A stretch of DNA of 64,000 nt from an uncultured Clostridia bacterium. GTDB taxonomy: Bacteria; Bacillota; Clostridia; Christensenellales; Borkfalkiaceae. Positions 31,828 to 40,327 of the stretch are shown one piece after another. The number at the start of each line of letters is the position of its first letter. Position 1 is the stretch's first letter. Made by a program: the position numbers and the translations under genes. The notes below the pieces were generated by a model. That model had not been told where the DNA came from. It searched no databases and worked only from the letters and a program-made list of their open reading frames with translations. The stretch lies in the NCBI GenBank assembly GCA_947631905.1, contig CANRND010000004.1:41604-105603 (forward strand). Direction: 5' to 3'.

Positions 31828-33341
31828 TACAGAATTTCCAGATTTTTCTTGAATGTGCGCTTAAATTCGGGGTTGGCTTTCGCCGCCTGCGCAAGTTCCA
31901 GAGTCGCGTCGCCCGCAAGCTCCGTTTTCATGATGACGGAATCGCCCAGCACATCGCAGTTGACCCCCGTCACCATGCCCATGCCCGTGCGGTCCAAACT
32001 CTCCGCAATGCGGAGCAGAACGCCGAGTTTTCTCACCACGTCGAGATCCTCGTCGGTAACGATGTCCTTATACCGCGCCCAATCTGCGGGGAGCAGGTCC
32101 TCCTTGCGGTGGCACCCCGCCACAAACGCGGCGAGAACGATCTCGCGGTGGGTAACGCCGTAGATCGCGGAATTGAGAATCATATAACGGCTGTGCTTTT
32201 GGTTGTTGTAATAGCGCACGCACAGGCCGCAATCGTGCAGGCTCGCCGCCACTTTGAGAACTTTGAGATAAATGCGCGGGAACTTGTGCAACACGCGGAG
32301 CTGTTTGAATAGCTGGATCGAAAGATGCACCACATGCTCCACATGCTTCTCGTTGCAATGATAGTATTTGACGAGCGTATTCAAAGAATAGCCGAGAACG
32401 TCGGAAAGCGGGCGCTCCTCCGTCATGGGGACCGCCTGGTTGAACATGATGCCCTCGCGCAGTCCGCAACCGCTGATCTGGAAAGAATCGACATGCAGAT
32501 AGTCGGTAAACGCCTTGATGATGGCGAGCGCGGCGGGCATGATGTCCGCGCGGGCGGGCGAAAGGCCGCGGATACGTTTGCGCTTTTCCACGTCCAAAAC
32601 GCGCACCATTTCGTAAACGGAACGGAAATCCTCCACCGCGAACGTGTAGTTATGCACGATGTTGAGCGGGTATTTGCGCACCATGCGGTTCATTTTATAG
32701 AGGTTGCGGAAAGAGCCGCCGACCCCGATCATCTGCACGTCGGGATCGACGTCCGCGAGCCACTCGATCTTTTTGAATTGCTCGGTAAAGAACTCTTCGA
32801 TCTTCGCCGTCTGCTCCTCGGGAGAGACGCCCTCCTCCGAAAAGAGGTCGGTGAGCGTGACCGCGCCGAACGGCAGGGTGACGTACTGCAAAATGCAACG
32901 GCGGTTGTAGTAGACGATCTTCGAACTGCCGCCGCCGATTTCGAGAATGATGCCTTTCGGCACGTCCATCGAGTTGATGACGCCGCGGTAGACGAGCGTC
33001 GCCTCCTCTTCTTCGGAAAGTACGGTCATCCTGAGCCCGCACGTCGCCTGTATTTCGTCGAGGAAAGAGCGCTGGTTTTTTGCACGGCGGACCGCCGCGG
33101 TCGCAACCGCGATGATGCGCTCCACGCCCGACGCCTCGCAGAGGCGTTTGAACATTTTTAAGGTTTTGATGGTTTCCGCCACGCGCTGCGGCTTCAAAAA
33201 GCCGTCCCTGTCCATATCTTGTCCCAGACGAACGCTCTCTTTCAGTTCGTCCTCGACCATGAAATAACCCTCCGCAAAGAGATTGACGATGACAAGGCGC
33301 GCGGAGTTGGAACCCAAATCGATGATCCCTATTTTACTCAT
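31827..33341 (-). CDS. ppx: exopolyphosphatase / GppA phosphatase with HD-like C-terminus
   Basis: This enzyme hydrolyses polyphosphate or pppGpp. The 504-residue protein starts KIGIIDLGSNSARLVIVN (phosphate 1). GIILEIGGGSSKIVYYN is the second phosphate motif of the actin-like fold (about 1-310). A helical HD-type domain (about 320-480) has SLHDCGLCVRYYNN and later helices. ATG 33341 is chosen because GAGG lies 9 nt upstream; a TTG at 33356 overlaps that site. It is the first gene of the operon with maf and mreB. Confidence 0.93.
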   Translation of the reverse strand: MSKIGIIDLGSNSARLVIVNLFAEGYFMVEDELKESVRLGQDMDRDGFLKPQRVAETIKTLKMFKRLCEASGVERIIAVATAAVRRAKNQRSFLDEIQATCGLRMTVLSEEEEATLVYRGVINSMDVPKGIILEIGGGSSKIVYYNRRCILQYVTLPFGAVTLTDLFSEEGVSPEEQTAKIEEFFTEQFKKIEWLADVDPDVQMIGVGGSFRNLYKMNRMVRKYPLNIVHNYTFAVEDFRSVYEMVRVLDVEKRKRIRGLSPARADIMPAALAIIKAFTDYLHVDSFQISGCGLREGIMFNQAVPMTEERPLSDVLGYSLNTLVKYYHCNEKHVEHVVHLSIQLFKQLRVLHKFPRIYLKVLKVAASLHDCGLCVRYYNNQKHSRYMILNSAIYGVTHREIVLAAFVAGCHRKEDLLPADWARYKDIVTDEDLDVVRKLGVLLRIAESLDRTGMGMVTGVNCDVLGDSVIMKTELAGDATLELAQAAKANPEFKRTFKKNLEIL

Positions 33342-33428
33342 TTTTTTCGTCCTCAAACCTGCTGATGAATTTTATCGGACCCTTTTGAGAGCAAACACAG
33401 CAATCTGCCCATAATACTCTATGTTGCT

Positions 33429-33457
33429 ATTTTAGCACAGGAAAGAGGGTTTGTCCA
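33429..33457 (-). promoter_or_regulatory. sigma-A promoter of ppx-maf-mreB
   Basis: On the minus strand TGGACA (33457-33452) and TAAAAT (33434-33429) are separated by 17 nt, giving a leader of about 80 nt. Confidence 0.65.
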
Positions 33458-33498
33458 TACCCTTTTTGAAAAATTTTTGCTGATACGGAAACTTTTTT

Positions 33499-33873
33499 TC
33501 AGTTTTTTTGCTTGCCGCGGAGCGCCGCCGTAAACGGAACGGCGGAGAGAAGAACGAGAAAGAGTCCGAAGCCCTTTCTGAGCAGTTTTGCAGGCAAAAA
33601 AACGGCGCAGACAGCGCCGAGCGCCGAAAAGACGAGCGCGGGGACAATGAGTTGCCACAGCCCCTCCTTTACGAGCAGACCGTTCTTCGCGTGTACCCCA
33701 AGCGCGAGGACGGACATGGGCAGAAAGGAGAGGAGATTGACCCCCTGCGCAACCCCCTGCGGCATGCCGAGCGCGAGAGTGAGAAGCGGGATGAGCAACG
33801 TGCCGCCGCCCATGCCCATTCCGCCGAGGACCCCGCCGAGGATCCCGCACAAAAAGAGGAGATAAAAGGACAT
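33499..33873 (-). CDS. TauE/SafE half-size permease, second half
   Basis: The 124-residue protein has four hydrophobic segments and begins FYLLFLCGILGGVLGGMGMGGG, the glycine-rich motif of TauE/SafE (anion or sulfite exporter) proteins. Normal TauE/SafE proteins have about 250 residues with this motif in each half. Here the second half is a separate gene whose ATG overlaps the stop of the first half (TAATG). The two presumably pair in the membrane. The substrate is unknown. Confidence 0.82.
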   Translation of the reverse strand: MSFYLLFLCGILGGVLGGMGMGGGTLLIPLLTLALGMPQGVAQGVNLLSFLPMSVLALGVHAKNGLLVKEGLWQLIVPALVFSALGAVCAVFLPAKLLRKGFGLFLVLLSAVPFTAALRGKQKN

Positions 33874-34229
33874 TACAGAAGCATCCTCCAACCCGCAAGC
33901 AACATGAGCGCGGCGAACACGGCGGTGACGAGGCGCACGGGGAGAACGCCCAACAGTTTTGCTCCGAGGTACCCTCCCGCCGCCACGCCGAGCGCAACGG
34001 GGACAAGGATGCGCATGGGGGTAAAGCCGAAGATGAGATAGACGATCCCGCTCACCGCCGAGGCGGGCAAGATGACGGAGATCGCCGTGGCGTGCGCCCG
34101 TTTTGCGGGAAGCCCGCCCGCTTGCAGAAGCGGAACGGCGAGCATTCCGCCTCCCCCGCCCAAAAGCCCGTTGGCGGCTCCCACCAAAGCCCCGCCGAAA
34201 AACCGCATGCCCGTATTTGCCCGTTTCAT
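33873..34229 (-). CDS. TauE/SafE half-size permease, first half
   Basis: The 118-residue protein has four hydrophobic segments and the repeat motif GALVGAANGLLGGGGGMLAVPLL at residues 13-35, followed by KRAHATAISVIL. It is a natural or recently split half of a TauE/SafE transporter. GAGAGG precedes ATG 34229. It is the first gene of a two-gene unit with a consensus promoter. Confidence 0.82.
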   Translation of the reverse strand: MKRANTGMRFFGGALVGAANGLLGGGGGMLAVPLLQAGGLPAKRAHATAISVILPASAVSGIVYLIFGFTPMRILVPVALGVAAGGYLGAKLLGVLPVRLVTAVFAALMLLAGWRMLL

Positions 34230-34245
34230 CCTCTCTCACCTCTCC

Positions 34246-34274
34246 GTTATAACAATTAGAATGCGGCATTTCAA
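34246..34274 (-). promoter_or_regulatory. sigma-A promoter of the TauE pair
   Basis: On the minus strand TTGAAA (34274-34269) and TATAAC (34251-34246) are separated by 17 nt. Confidence 0.65.
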
Positions 34275-34315
34275 AATTTTTTCTCATTTTTTTCCGCGAT
34301 TGCCCGCATAATTGC

Positions 34316-34344
34316 TTGCCATGCGGGAAGTTTTAAGCTAAAAT
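34316..34344 (+). promoter_or_regulatory. sigma-A promoter of the large lipoprotein gene
   Basis: TTGCCA (34316-34321) and TAAAAT (34339-34344) are separated by 17 nt. The following leader (34350-34431) contains a GC-rich stem around 34372-34412. Confidence 0.7.
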
Positions 34345-34431
34345 AGAACCATACTGCGCTAAGAATTAGTTGCGGGCGCGTGCGCGCGTTGTTTTGCGCG
34401 CAAACCGCTCAAAAAAAACAAAAGGTGTTAT

Positions 34432-37400
34432 ATGGCAAAATTCTTTGAAAACGGAAAATGGAAAAAAAGGACGCTGACGGCGCTTTCCCTCGCGCTCGCG
34501 GCTACGGTATCGCTCGGGGCGTTCTCCGCCTGCGCGACGAAGCCGGAAGAGGAAGAGAGCGAAAGCAAGGTCGCCCCTCCCGACACACAGCTCATCAAGA
34601 ACGGAAACTTCGAATTCTATTCGGACAAGCTCGTGGATCCCGACGACAACGGCAAGCCCCTCGGCAAGTACAACATCATCTCTACGCCCGACAGCTGGTC
34701 GTTTACCTCCGGTTCCCCCTCTTCGAATACGAAATCGGGTGTTATCGATACCAAAGACTGGGATTACTTCACAAAGACGGGCGGCTACAACTTTAAGACT
34801 TTCACGAAAGGCGAGGGGGACGACGCAGAGGAAGTGACTACTTTCGAAACGATCGCCGAAGCCTACGCCCACTGGGAGGACGAAAACGTCTCCGCATACG
34901 ACCGCCTGAAATTCCTCGACCTCTTCGACGATGAGATCGACGACCTCTCCTCCACCTCCGACGAGGCGAAGATGTTCGCAAAATACAGCTACTCCGTCGA
35001 CTTTGAAGATGTGGAAAAGATCAACGAAGAAGTAAAACTCGGCACGAGCGGCAACATCTTTGAACTGCACGCGGGCGCGACCGCGGACGACGAGGACAAT
35101 ACGAGCGTTCTCATGATCCACAACCAGCGCACGGCGGACGACGGGGTGCGCGGCACGGCGCAATATTACACGTCGAGCACGACCGTGACCCTCTCCGCGG
35201 GAACGGCGGCGGAGATCTCCCTCTGGGTGCGTACCGACGCGCTCTACCACTACAAAGACACCGAACTCACCCAGCGCGGCGGCGCCTACATCGGCGTGAC
35301 CAACACCGTGGGCGGAAGCACGCTCGACCAGATGCAGATCTACAACATCAACACGGACGGACAGTGGCGCCAATACCACCTTTATGTGCGCGCAAGCACC
35401 TTTGCCACCAGCACTTTCCGCATCGTTTTAGGTTTGGGACAGGGTTCCTCCGACGATAAGTATTACGCCGTGGACGGCTATGCGTTCTTCGACGACGTGG
35501 ACTGCAAGCTCATCTCGCAGACCGACTACGACAAGGCGATCCGCCAAGACGAGGGCGAGGGCGATCTGAAAACAGGCGTACTCGAATGCACCGTCGATTC
35601 CCTCAAAGCCGACAAACAATTCGACTCCGACAAATATTCCTACGATACCTATCAGACTTTTGCGCTCGACCTCTATGCGCCGAGCGACGATCCTACGATC
35701 GTTGAAGAGTTGCTCGGGAACGTCTCCGCAGATCTCACCGTAGACAGGGACACCCCAACCTATACCTCCGAGAAGATCGACTCCTCTCTCGGCAAGAGCG
35801 CCGACGACTTTGCCAAACTTACCACGCTCGGCGAAATCAAAGGTTCCTCCAACAAATACCTCAAAAACGTCTTTACCAACGACTTTGACAACAAATTCCC
35901 GTTCGGCGGGGACGAGAGCAAGGTTATCATGCTCATGTCCGCGAACGGCGCGGCTTACACCGCCACGCTCTCCATGCCCGAAAACGTGGATCCCGAAACA
36001 GGCAAGAGTTTGTTCAAGCTCGATCCCGACACCCGCATCCTCGTCTCTTTCTTCGTGAAGACGAGCGCGATCCAGAGCGGGCTTACGGGTGCGAGCGCCG
36101 CGGTGGTAGACGGAACCAGCAAGGAACCCGTCTACATCTCCCCCTTTGATTCCACCACTCTTGCGGCCGTGGACATCGACTCCAAGAGCGAAGACGAGAA
36201 CCTGAAAGACATCTATAAGGGCTGGACGCAGTGCTTCTTCTTCATCGAGAACGACACCGAAACGGAAAAGACTTTCTCCATCGAACTCTCCTACGGTCCC
36301 ACGACCATTACAGGCACGAACAAGTTCAGCTACGGCGAGGGCTACGCCGCGTTCGCGGGCTTCGAGATCAAAACGTTGACCAAGACCGAGTACGGCTACG
36401 CCTCCACGGGCGACCGCGCCAAGAAAGTTTCTCTCACGGGCGAAGCGGGCGCAAGCAAGACGTTTGACTCCGTGGCCGCCGTCGACGAAGAAATTCTGAA
36501 AACCGGCCCCGCCCAACCCGTAAATTTCCGCGGCGTTCTCGGCGGCAGTGATTTTGTGCAAAACGGCGGCGCCGATAATGTGAAGCCCGAAAACATATAT
36601 GCGGGTCTTTTGAGTTCCAAGTATGCCAAAGACTATTTCGACAGCAACGAGGCATGGAAGACCGCTCTCGGCGGCGCGGCGGGTTCTCCCGCAAACGCGG
36701 ACGAATGGTGGACGAACCTCTTCGGCAGTTCCCGCCAGCCCCTCGTGATCATCAACGGCGAAGAAGCGGCTTACGGATATTATGCCAAGACCGAAACGGT
36801 TTCCGCCTCCTCCTACCGCAGGATCTCCATTCCCGTCAAGGCGTCCGCCGGCGCGAAAGTGAACCTCTATCTCATCGATACGACGGCGGAAGAGACGGGG
36901 ACCATGCTCAAACCCGACCTGCCCGCCTATACCTATTGGTATGACGACGAGGGCAATATCGTCAACGAGGACGAGGAAGTCCTCTTCGAGCTGCAACCCA
37001 ACGGTCTCTATAAGAAAGCGGAAGAGGACGACGGCAAGCTCTATGCCAACCTCTATAACTACGACACGGACGACGAAGGAAATCTCGTGACCAAAGACGG
37101 TACGATCGCGTTCTTCTATCAAGCGGAAGAAAAGCAGTTCTATGCGTACCGCGACGAGGACAGCAAGACGGGCGCGTATACCTACCGCACTCCCGTGACC
37201 AACCTCCCCGCGACCGATCTCCATTACGACTACTCCGAGGAGAGCAAACTCCCTGAAGCGCGCATGGAACTCACGGGAACGGGCGAATGGATCACCGCAA
37301 GTTTCTATCTCCACACGGGGAACGAAGCAAAGACCTACCGCCTCGAAGTTTGGAGCGGAAGCCGCGACGGGGAAACCAAAAACGGAGCGGGCAGCTATGT

Positions 37401-38043
37401 GTTCTGCGGAAGCTACGTTTCGGCAGACGCTTCTACCGATTTCGAAACGAACCGCGACGCGGCGGTAGCCGAAATCAAAGAAACGCTCAATAAGGACCGC
37501 GAGGAGAAAGATTACCTCGGCAAGAAAGATCCCCTGCCCGCGGACTATGAGAACGCAGGTTACTACACGTTCACGTTCTTCGACTCCGCCGACTATCTCC
37601 GTTACGACGAGACGACGGACGAGGAGGGCCTCGGCGATCCTTACTACTCCTACCTGCAATCCTCCAACGAGGAACAGCTCGTATGGCTCCGTTACGATCA
37701 AGAGGCGCAGAAAGGGCTGTATGCGCAGTCCACTTTCTACCTCGACTATTCCGCTTCCGACGTTACGGTGGAGCGCGAATATCCCGAACAGAACAATCCC
37801 GATACCGATCATGATCATACGGATGAAACGGGCGAGGAACCCATGAACATCTGGCTTCTCATCGCCTCGGGCAGCCTTGCGGTCGTGCTGTTGTTTGCGA
37901 TCGGCGCCGTGATCGTCCGCCGCATCCTCAAAAACAGAAGCAAGCGCACGAGAGTGAAAGCGCCCAAAGACAAGCGCGTGAGACCGGCCAAGTCCAACCC
38001 CGCTCCCGAAGAACCCGACGGAGACAACGGTAGCCAGGAATAA
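34432..38043 (+). CDS. giant surface lipoprotein with C-terminal membrane anchor, unknown
   Basis: The 1203-residue exported protein has a basic N-terminus, a hydrophobic signal and a lipobox FSACATKP (Cys about 34). A Ser/Glu linker is followed by several beta-rich modules. The first begins LIKNGNFEFYSD and contains AEISLWVRTDALY, and a second similar stretch contains VSFFVKTSAIQSGL; these resemble carbohydrate-binding (CBM/galactose-binding-like) folds. The body is very acidic and Tyr-rich. A C-terminal membrane helix (about 1140-1163, NIWLLIASGSLAVVLLFAIGA) and a Lys/Arg tail add a second anchor. No enzymatic motif is recognised. Glycan binding at the cell surface is inference. Confidence 0.8.
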   Translation: MAKFFENGKWKKRTLTALSLALAATVSLGAFSACATKPEEEESESKVAPPDTQLIKNGNFEFYSDKLVDPDDNGKPLGKYNIISTPDSWSFTSGSPSSNTKSGVIDTKDWDYFTKTGGYNFKTFTKGEGDDAEEVTTFETIAEAYAHWEDENVSAYDRLKFLDLFDDEIDDLSSTSDEAKMFAKYSYSVDFEDVEKINEEVKLGTSGNIFELHAGATADDEDNTSVLMIHNQRTADDGVRGTAQYYTSSTTVTLSAGTAAEISLWVRTDALYHYKDTELTQRGGAYIGVTNTVGGSTLDQMQIYNINTDGQWRQYHLYVRASTFATSTFRIVLGLGQGSSDDKYYAVDGYAFFDDVDCKLISQTDYDKAIRQDEGEGDLKTGVLECTVDSLKADKQFDSDKYSYDTYQTFALDLYAPSDDPTIVEELLGNVSADLTVDRDTPTYTSEKIDSSLGKSADDFAKLTTLGEIKGSSNKYLKNVFTNDFDNKFPFGGDESKVIMLMSANGAAYTATLSMPENVDPETGKSLFKLDPDTRILVSFFVKTSAIQSGLTGASAAVVDGTSKEPVYISPFDSTTLAAVDIDSKSEDENLKDIYKGWTQCFFFIENDTETEKTFSIELSYGPTTITGTNKFSYGEGYAAFAGFEIKTLTKTEYGYASTGDRAKKVSLTGEAGASKTFDSVAAVDEEILKTGPAQPVNFRGVLGGSDFVQNGGADNVKPENIYAGLLSSKYAKDYFDSNEAWKTALGGAAGSPANADEWWTNLFGSSRQPLVIINGEEAAYGYYAKTETVSASSYRRISIPVKASAGAKVNLYLIDTTAEETGTMLKPDLPAYTYWYDDEGNIVNEDEEVLFELQPNGLYKKAEEDDGKLYANLYNYDTDDEGNLVTKDGTIAFFYQAEEKQFYAYRDEDSKTGAYTYRTPVTNLPATDLHYDYSEESKLPEARMELTGTGEWITASFYLHTGNEAKTYRLEVWSGSRDGETKNGAGSYVFCGSYVSADASTDFETNRDAAVAEIKETLNKDREEKDYLGKKDPLPADYENAGYYTFTFFDSADYLRYDETTDEEGLGDPYYSYLQSSNEEQLVWLRYDQEAQKGLYAQSTFYLDYSASDVTVEREYPEQNNPDTDHDHTDETGEEPMNIWLLIASGSLAVVLLFAIGAVIVRRILKNRSKRTRVKAPKDKRVRPAKSNPAPEEPDGDNGSQE

Positions 38044-38060
38044 AAATATGCGCAAATATA

Positions 38061-38088
38061 AAAACCCGACGAAAAAGTCGGGTTTTTT
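38061..38088 (+). terminator. terminator of the large lipoprotein gene
   Basis: AAAACCCGAC pairs with GTCGGGTTTT around GAAAAA and is followed by T residues. Confidence 0.88.
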
Positions 38089-38089
38089 G

Positions 38090-38118
38090 TTGCAAAAAAT
38101 GTCTGATTGTGGTATACT
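38090..38118 (+). promoter_or_regulatory. sigma-A promoter of pnuC
   Basis: TTGCAA (38090-38095) and TATACT (38113-38118) are separated by 17 nt. It directly abuts the preceding terminator. Confidence 0.7.
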
Positions 38119-38124
38119 GGTAGA

Positions 38125-38231
38125 GAACTGAATCGTGCCACCGGGTGCGGTGAATGCAAAAAGCATTCCGATTTGCGTTGACAGGTCTTTGACCGAGAGG
38201 TCTCAGGTAAACGCAGACGGAATGCTTTTTT
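38125..38231 (+). promoter_or_regulatory. attenuator/riboswitch-like leader of pnuC
   Basis: GAATGC (38152-38157) can pair with GCATTC (38163-38168), but the same GCATTCCG (38163-38170) can instead pair with CGGAATGC (38218-38225), which is followed by six T: a classic antiterminator/terminator choice. Between the terminator arms lies a multi-stem domain with TGCGTT/AACGCA (38174-38179/38210-38215), GGTC-TTT-GACC and GAG-AGGT-CTC. A further ACCG-GGTG-CGGT hairpin lies upstream. I do not recognise a known riboswitch consensus. Confidence 0.65.
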
Positions 38232-38247
38232 CAAAAAGGAGGGTAAG

Positions 38248-38964
38248 ATGAACGTCATCAAGGACTTTTTCCGCAACGTGCGTCCGATCGAATACGTCAT
38301 CTTTGCGTGTTCGGTCTGCGCGATCCTGCTCTCTTTCTTTCTCACCCGCAATACCGACTATCTGCAACTCACCGCCTCCCTCCTCGGCGCGGTCGCCCTC
38401 ATCCTCATTGCAAAGGGACACGTGCTGGGACAGATCCTCTCCGTGGTGTTCTCCGTATTCTACGGGGTGATCTCCTACTTCTGCGGCTATTACGGCGAGA
38501 TCATCACCTATCTCGGGATGTCCGCGCCCGTAGCCGTGCTTGCCGTCGTCTCGTGGCTGAAAAACCCTTTCCGGGGCAACAAGAACGAAGTGACCGTAAA
38601 CCGCCTCTCGCTCAAAGAGTATCCCGTGATTTTGGCGGTCTCCCTCCTCGTCTCCGTCGCGTTCTTCTTCATTCTCCGCGCGCTCCATACCCCCAACCTT
38701 TGGTGGAGTACCGTCTCCGTTCTCACGAGTTGCACGGCGATGCTCCTCTGCGTAAGGAGAAGCCCCTATTATGCGTTCGCCTATTGCGCCAACGACCTCG
38801 TTCTCATTGTGCTTTGGTCGCTGATGTCCGCGGAGAATACGACGTACATCGCAATGGTCGTGTGCTTCGTCGTGTTTTTGGTGAACGACATTTACGGACT
38901 TATCAACTGGCTCCGTCTCCTGAGGCGGCAACAAAAACTGATACAGGAAGAACAAGGCGCATAA
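38248..38964 (+). CDS. pnuC: nicotinamide riboside transporter PnuC family
   Basis: This membrane facilitator takes up nicotinamide riboside (or, in some relatives, thiamine) for trapping by a kinase. The 238-residue protein has seven to eight hydrophobic helices. It contains GQILSVVFSVFYGVISYF, SPYYAFAYCANDLVLIVLW and the C-terminal family signature FVVFLVNDIYGLINWLR (N-D-x-Y-x2-x-N-W). AAGGAGGG precedes ATG 38248 directly after the leader terminator, so its expression is probably set by the leader. No nadR gene is nearby. Confidence 0.92.
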   Translation: MNVIKDFFRNVRPIEYVIFACSVCAILLSFFLTRNTDYLQLTASLLGAVALILIAKGHVLGQILSVVFSVFYGVISYFCGYYGEIITYLGMSAPVAVLAVVSWLKNPFRGNKNEVTVNRLSLKEYPVILAVSLLVSVAFFFILRALHTPNLWWSTVSVLTSCTAMLLCVRRSPYYAFAYCANDLVLIVLWSLMSAENTTYIAMVVCFVVFLVNDIYGLINWLRLLRRQQKLIQEEQGA

Positions 38965-38970
38965 AAAACA

Positions 38971-39000
38971 CCCCTTCCCGTCCGCGGGGAGGGGCTTATT
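38971..39000 (+). terminator. terminator of pnuC
   Basis: CCCCTTCCCG pairs imperfectly with CGGGGAGGGG, followed by CTTATTTTATCTTT. It overlaps the end of the convergent rsmF gene. Confidence 0.6.
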
Positions 39001-40297
39001 TTATCTTTCTCAGTCCTTTGGGAAGATGGTTTTTGACCGTGCCGTTTACGCACTTGCCGAAGCCCAGAGGAAATTCCTCCACGCAGACGGCGCACCAACC
39101 GTTCGGAAGATCGGCGCGCAACGTTTCGCCGCGGAGATAGCGTTCGCTCTCCTCGCGCGAGAGGGACAGCTTGCGCTTTGCCCTCCCTCCCCAAGCCATT
39201 GCGAGCGCATGGGCGGGTTTGAAAATCTTTCCGTCAAATTCCCCGAGTTCCACGCCGAGGCGCAACAGGCTCACGCCCGAAAGATCGGGCATGCCCGCGG
39301 GAACGAGGTACATCCGCCCGTCTGCAAGCGTATGGAGCGTCCCCGTTAAGGGTTCTCCGAAAAAGTCCTCTCCAAAGGCGCGGAATGCCCGCTCCGCCGC
39401 ACTGTTTTTAAGGACGGGAAAAAGTTTGACGGAACGGGGGCGGGTCCCCTCCTCAAATGAGGAATTTTTTTCGAGGAGGGCGCAGAAATGCCCCTCTCCG
39501 CGGAACGTGTGGGGATAGAGCTTCCGCTCTTTCACGAGCGAAAATTCCGGATGACGCTTTAAAAACTCTTCGATCTGCCACTCGTCCTCTTCCTCGGAAA
39601 AGGTGCAGGTGGAATAGAGCAGCCGCCCGCCGACCGCAACCGTCTCCGCGGCGCGGTCCAAAATTTCCTTTTGCCGCGCGGCGCACATGGCGACGTTCGC
39701 TTCGCTCCATTCGGGAATGGCATTCGGCTCCTTTTTGAACATCCCCTCGCCCGAGCAGGGCGCGTCGACCAAAACCAGATCGAAAAACGCGGGGAAGAGA
39801 GCGGCGAGGCTCTCGGGAGACGCGCTCGTAACGGCGCAATTTGTTATCCCCATGCGCTCGACGTTCTGCGAAAGCGCTTTCGCCCGCGCAAAGTTGATTT
39901 CGTTCGCAATGAGAATGCCCTCCCCTTTCATCTGCGCGGCGATTTGCGTCGTCTTCCCGCCCGGGGCGGCGCAGAGGTCGAGAACCCGCTCTTTGGGGCA
40001 ACCCGCGGCAGGCACCCCCACCGTCATCGCAGACGGCTCCTGCAAATAATACAGCCCCGCAAAATGATAGACGTCCGCCCCCGGTTTTTCCTCTTCGATG
40101 TAAAAACCCGCGGTCTCCTCTCCGACTTCTTCCCCGAGCGGAAAGGGCGCGCGCGCCGCAAATTCCTCCGCGGAAATTTTCAGCGTGTTGACGCGCAGAC
40201 CCTTATAGGGCGGTTTTTCGTAAGACGACAAAAAGGCAGGGAAATCGATCCCCGGCCTTTCTTTCATTCTTCTTAAAAATGCTTCGGGCAACTCCAT
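38996..40297 (-). CDS. rsmF: RsmF/NOL1/NOP2/Sun family rRNA cytosine-C5 methyltransferase
   Basis: This is a SAM-dependent enzyme making m5C in rRNA. The 433-residue protein has an N-terminal RNA-binding lobe and then the Rossmann core (about 95-285): SAM motif VLDLCAAPGGKTTQIAA, DLVLVDAPCSGEGMFKKEP with one catalytic Cys, and LLYSTCTFSEEEDE with the second. The C-terminal 140 residues form a PUA-like RmsF_C domain ending LPNGWCAVCVEEFPLGFGK. It lies 30 nt after the exonuclease gene and is probably co-transcribed with serS. Confidence 0.93.
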   Translation of the reverse strand: MELPEAFLRRMKERPGIDFPAFLSSYEKPPYKGLRVNTLKISAEEFAARAPFPLGEEVGEETAGFYIEEEKPGADVYHFAGLYYLQEPSAMTVGVPAAGCPKERVLDLCAAPGGKTTQIAAQMKGEGILIANEINFARAKALSQNVERMGITNCAVTSASPESLAALFPAFFDLVLVDAPCSGEGMFKKEPNAIPEWSEANVAMCAARQKEILDRAAETVAVGGRLLYSTCTFSEEEDEWQIEEFLKRHPEFSLVKERKLYPHTFRGEGHFCALLEKNSSFEEGTRPRSVKLFPVLKNSAAERAFRAFGEDFFGEPLTGTLHTLADGRMYLVPAGMPDLSGVSLLRLGVELGEFDGKIFKPAHALAMAWGGRAKRKLSLSREESERYLRGETLRADLPNGWCAVCVEEFPLGFGKCVNGTVKNHLPKGLRKIK

Positions 40298-40327
40298 GTG
40301 ATCCCCCGCCGCCTTAGCTACGGCTTT

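Noticed and set aside
34372..34412. Structured RNA in the leader of the large lipoprotein gene
   Set aside because: It is only a GC-rich stem built from CG repeats, without conserved partners or a competing fold.
38125..38231. T-box or TPP riboswitch in front of pnuC
   Set aside because: Neither the T-box core (GGTGGTACCGCG) nor TPP motifs (CTGAGA, ACCTGATC) are present.
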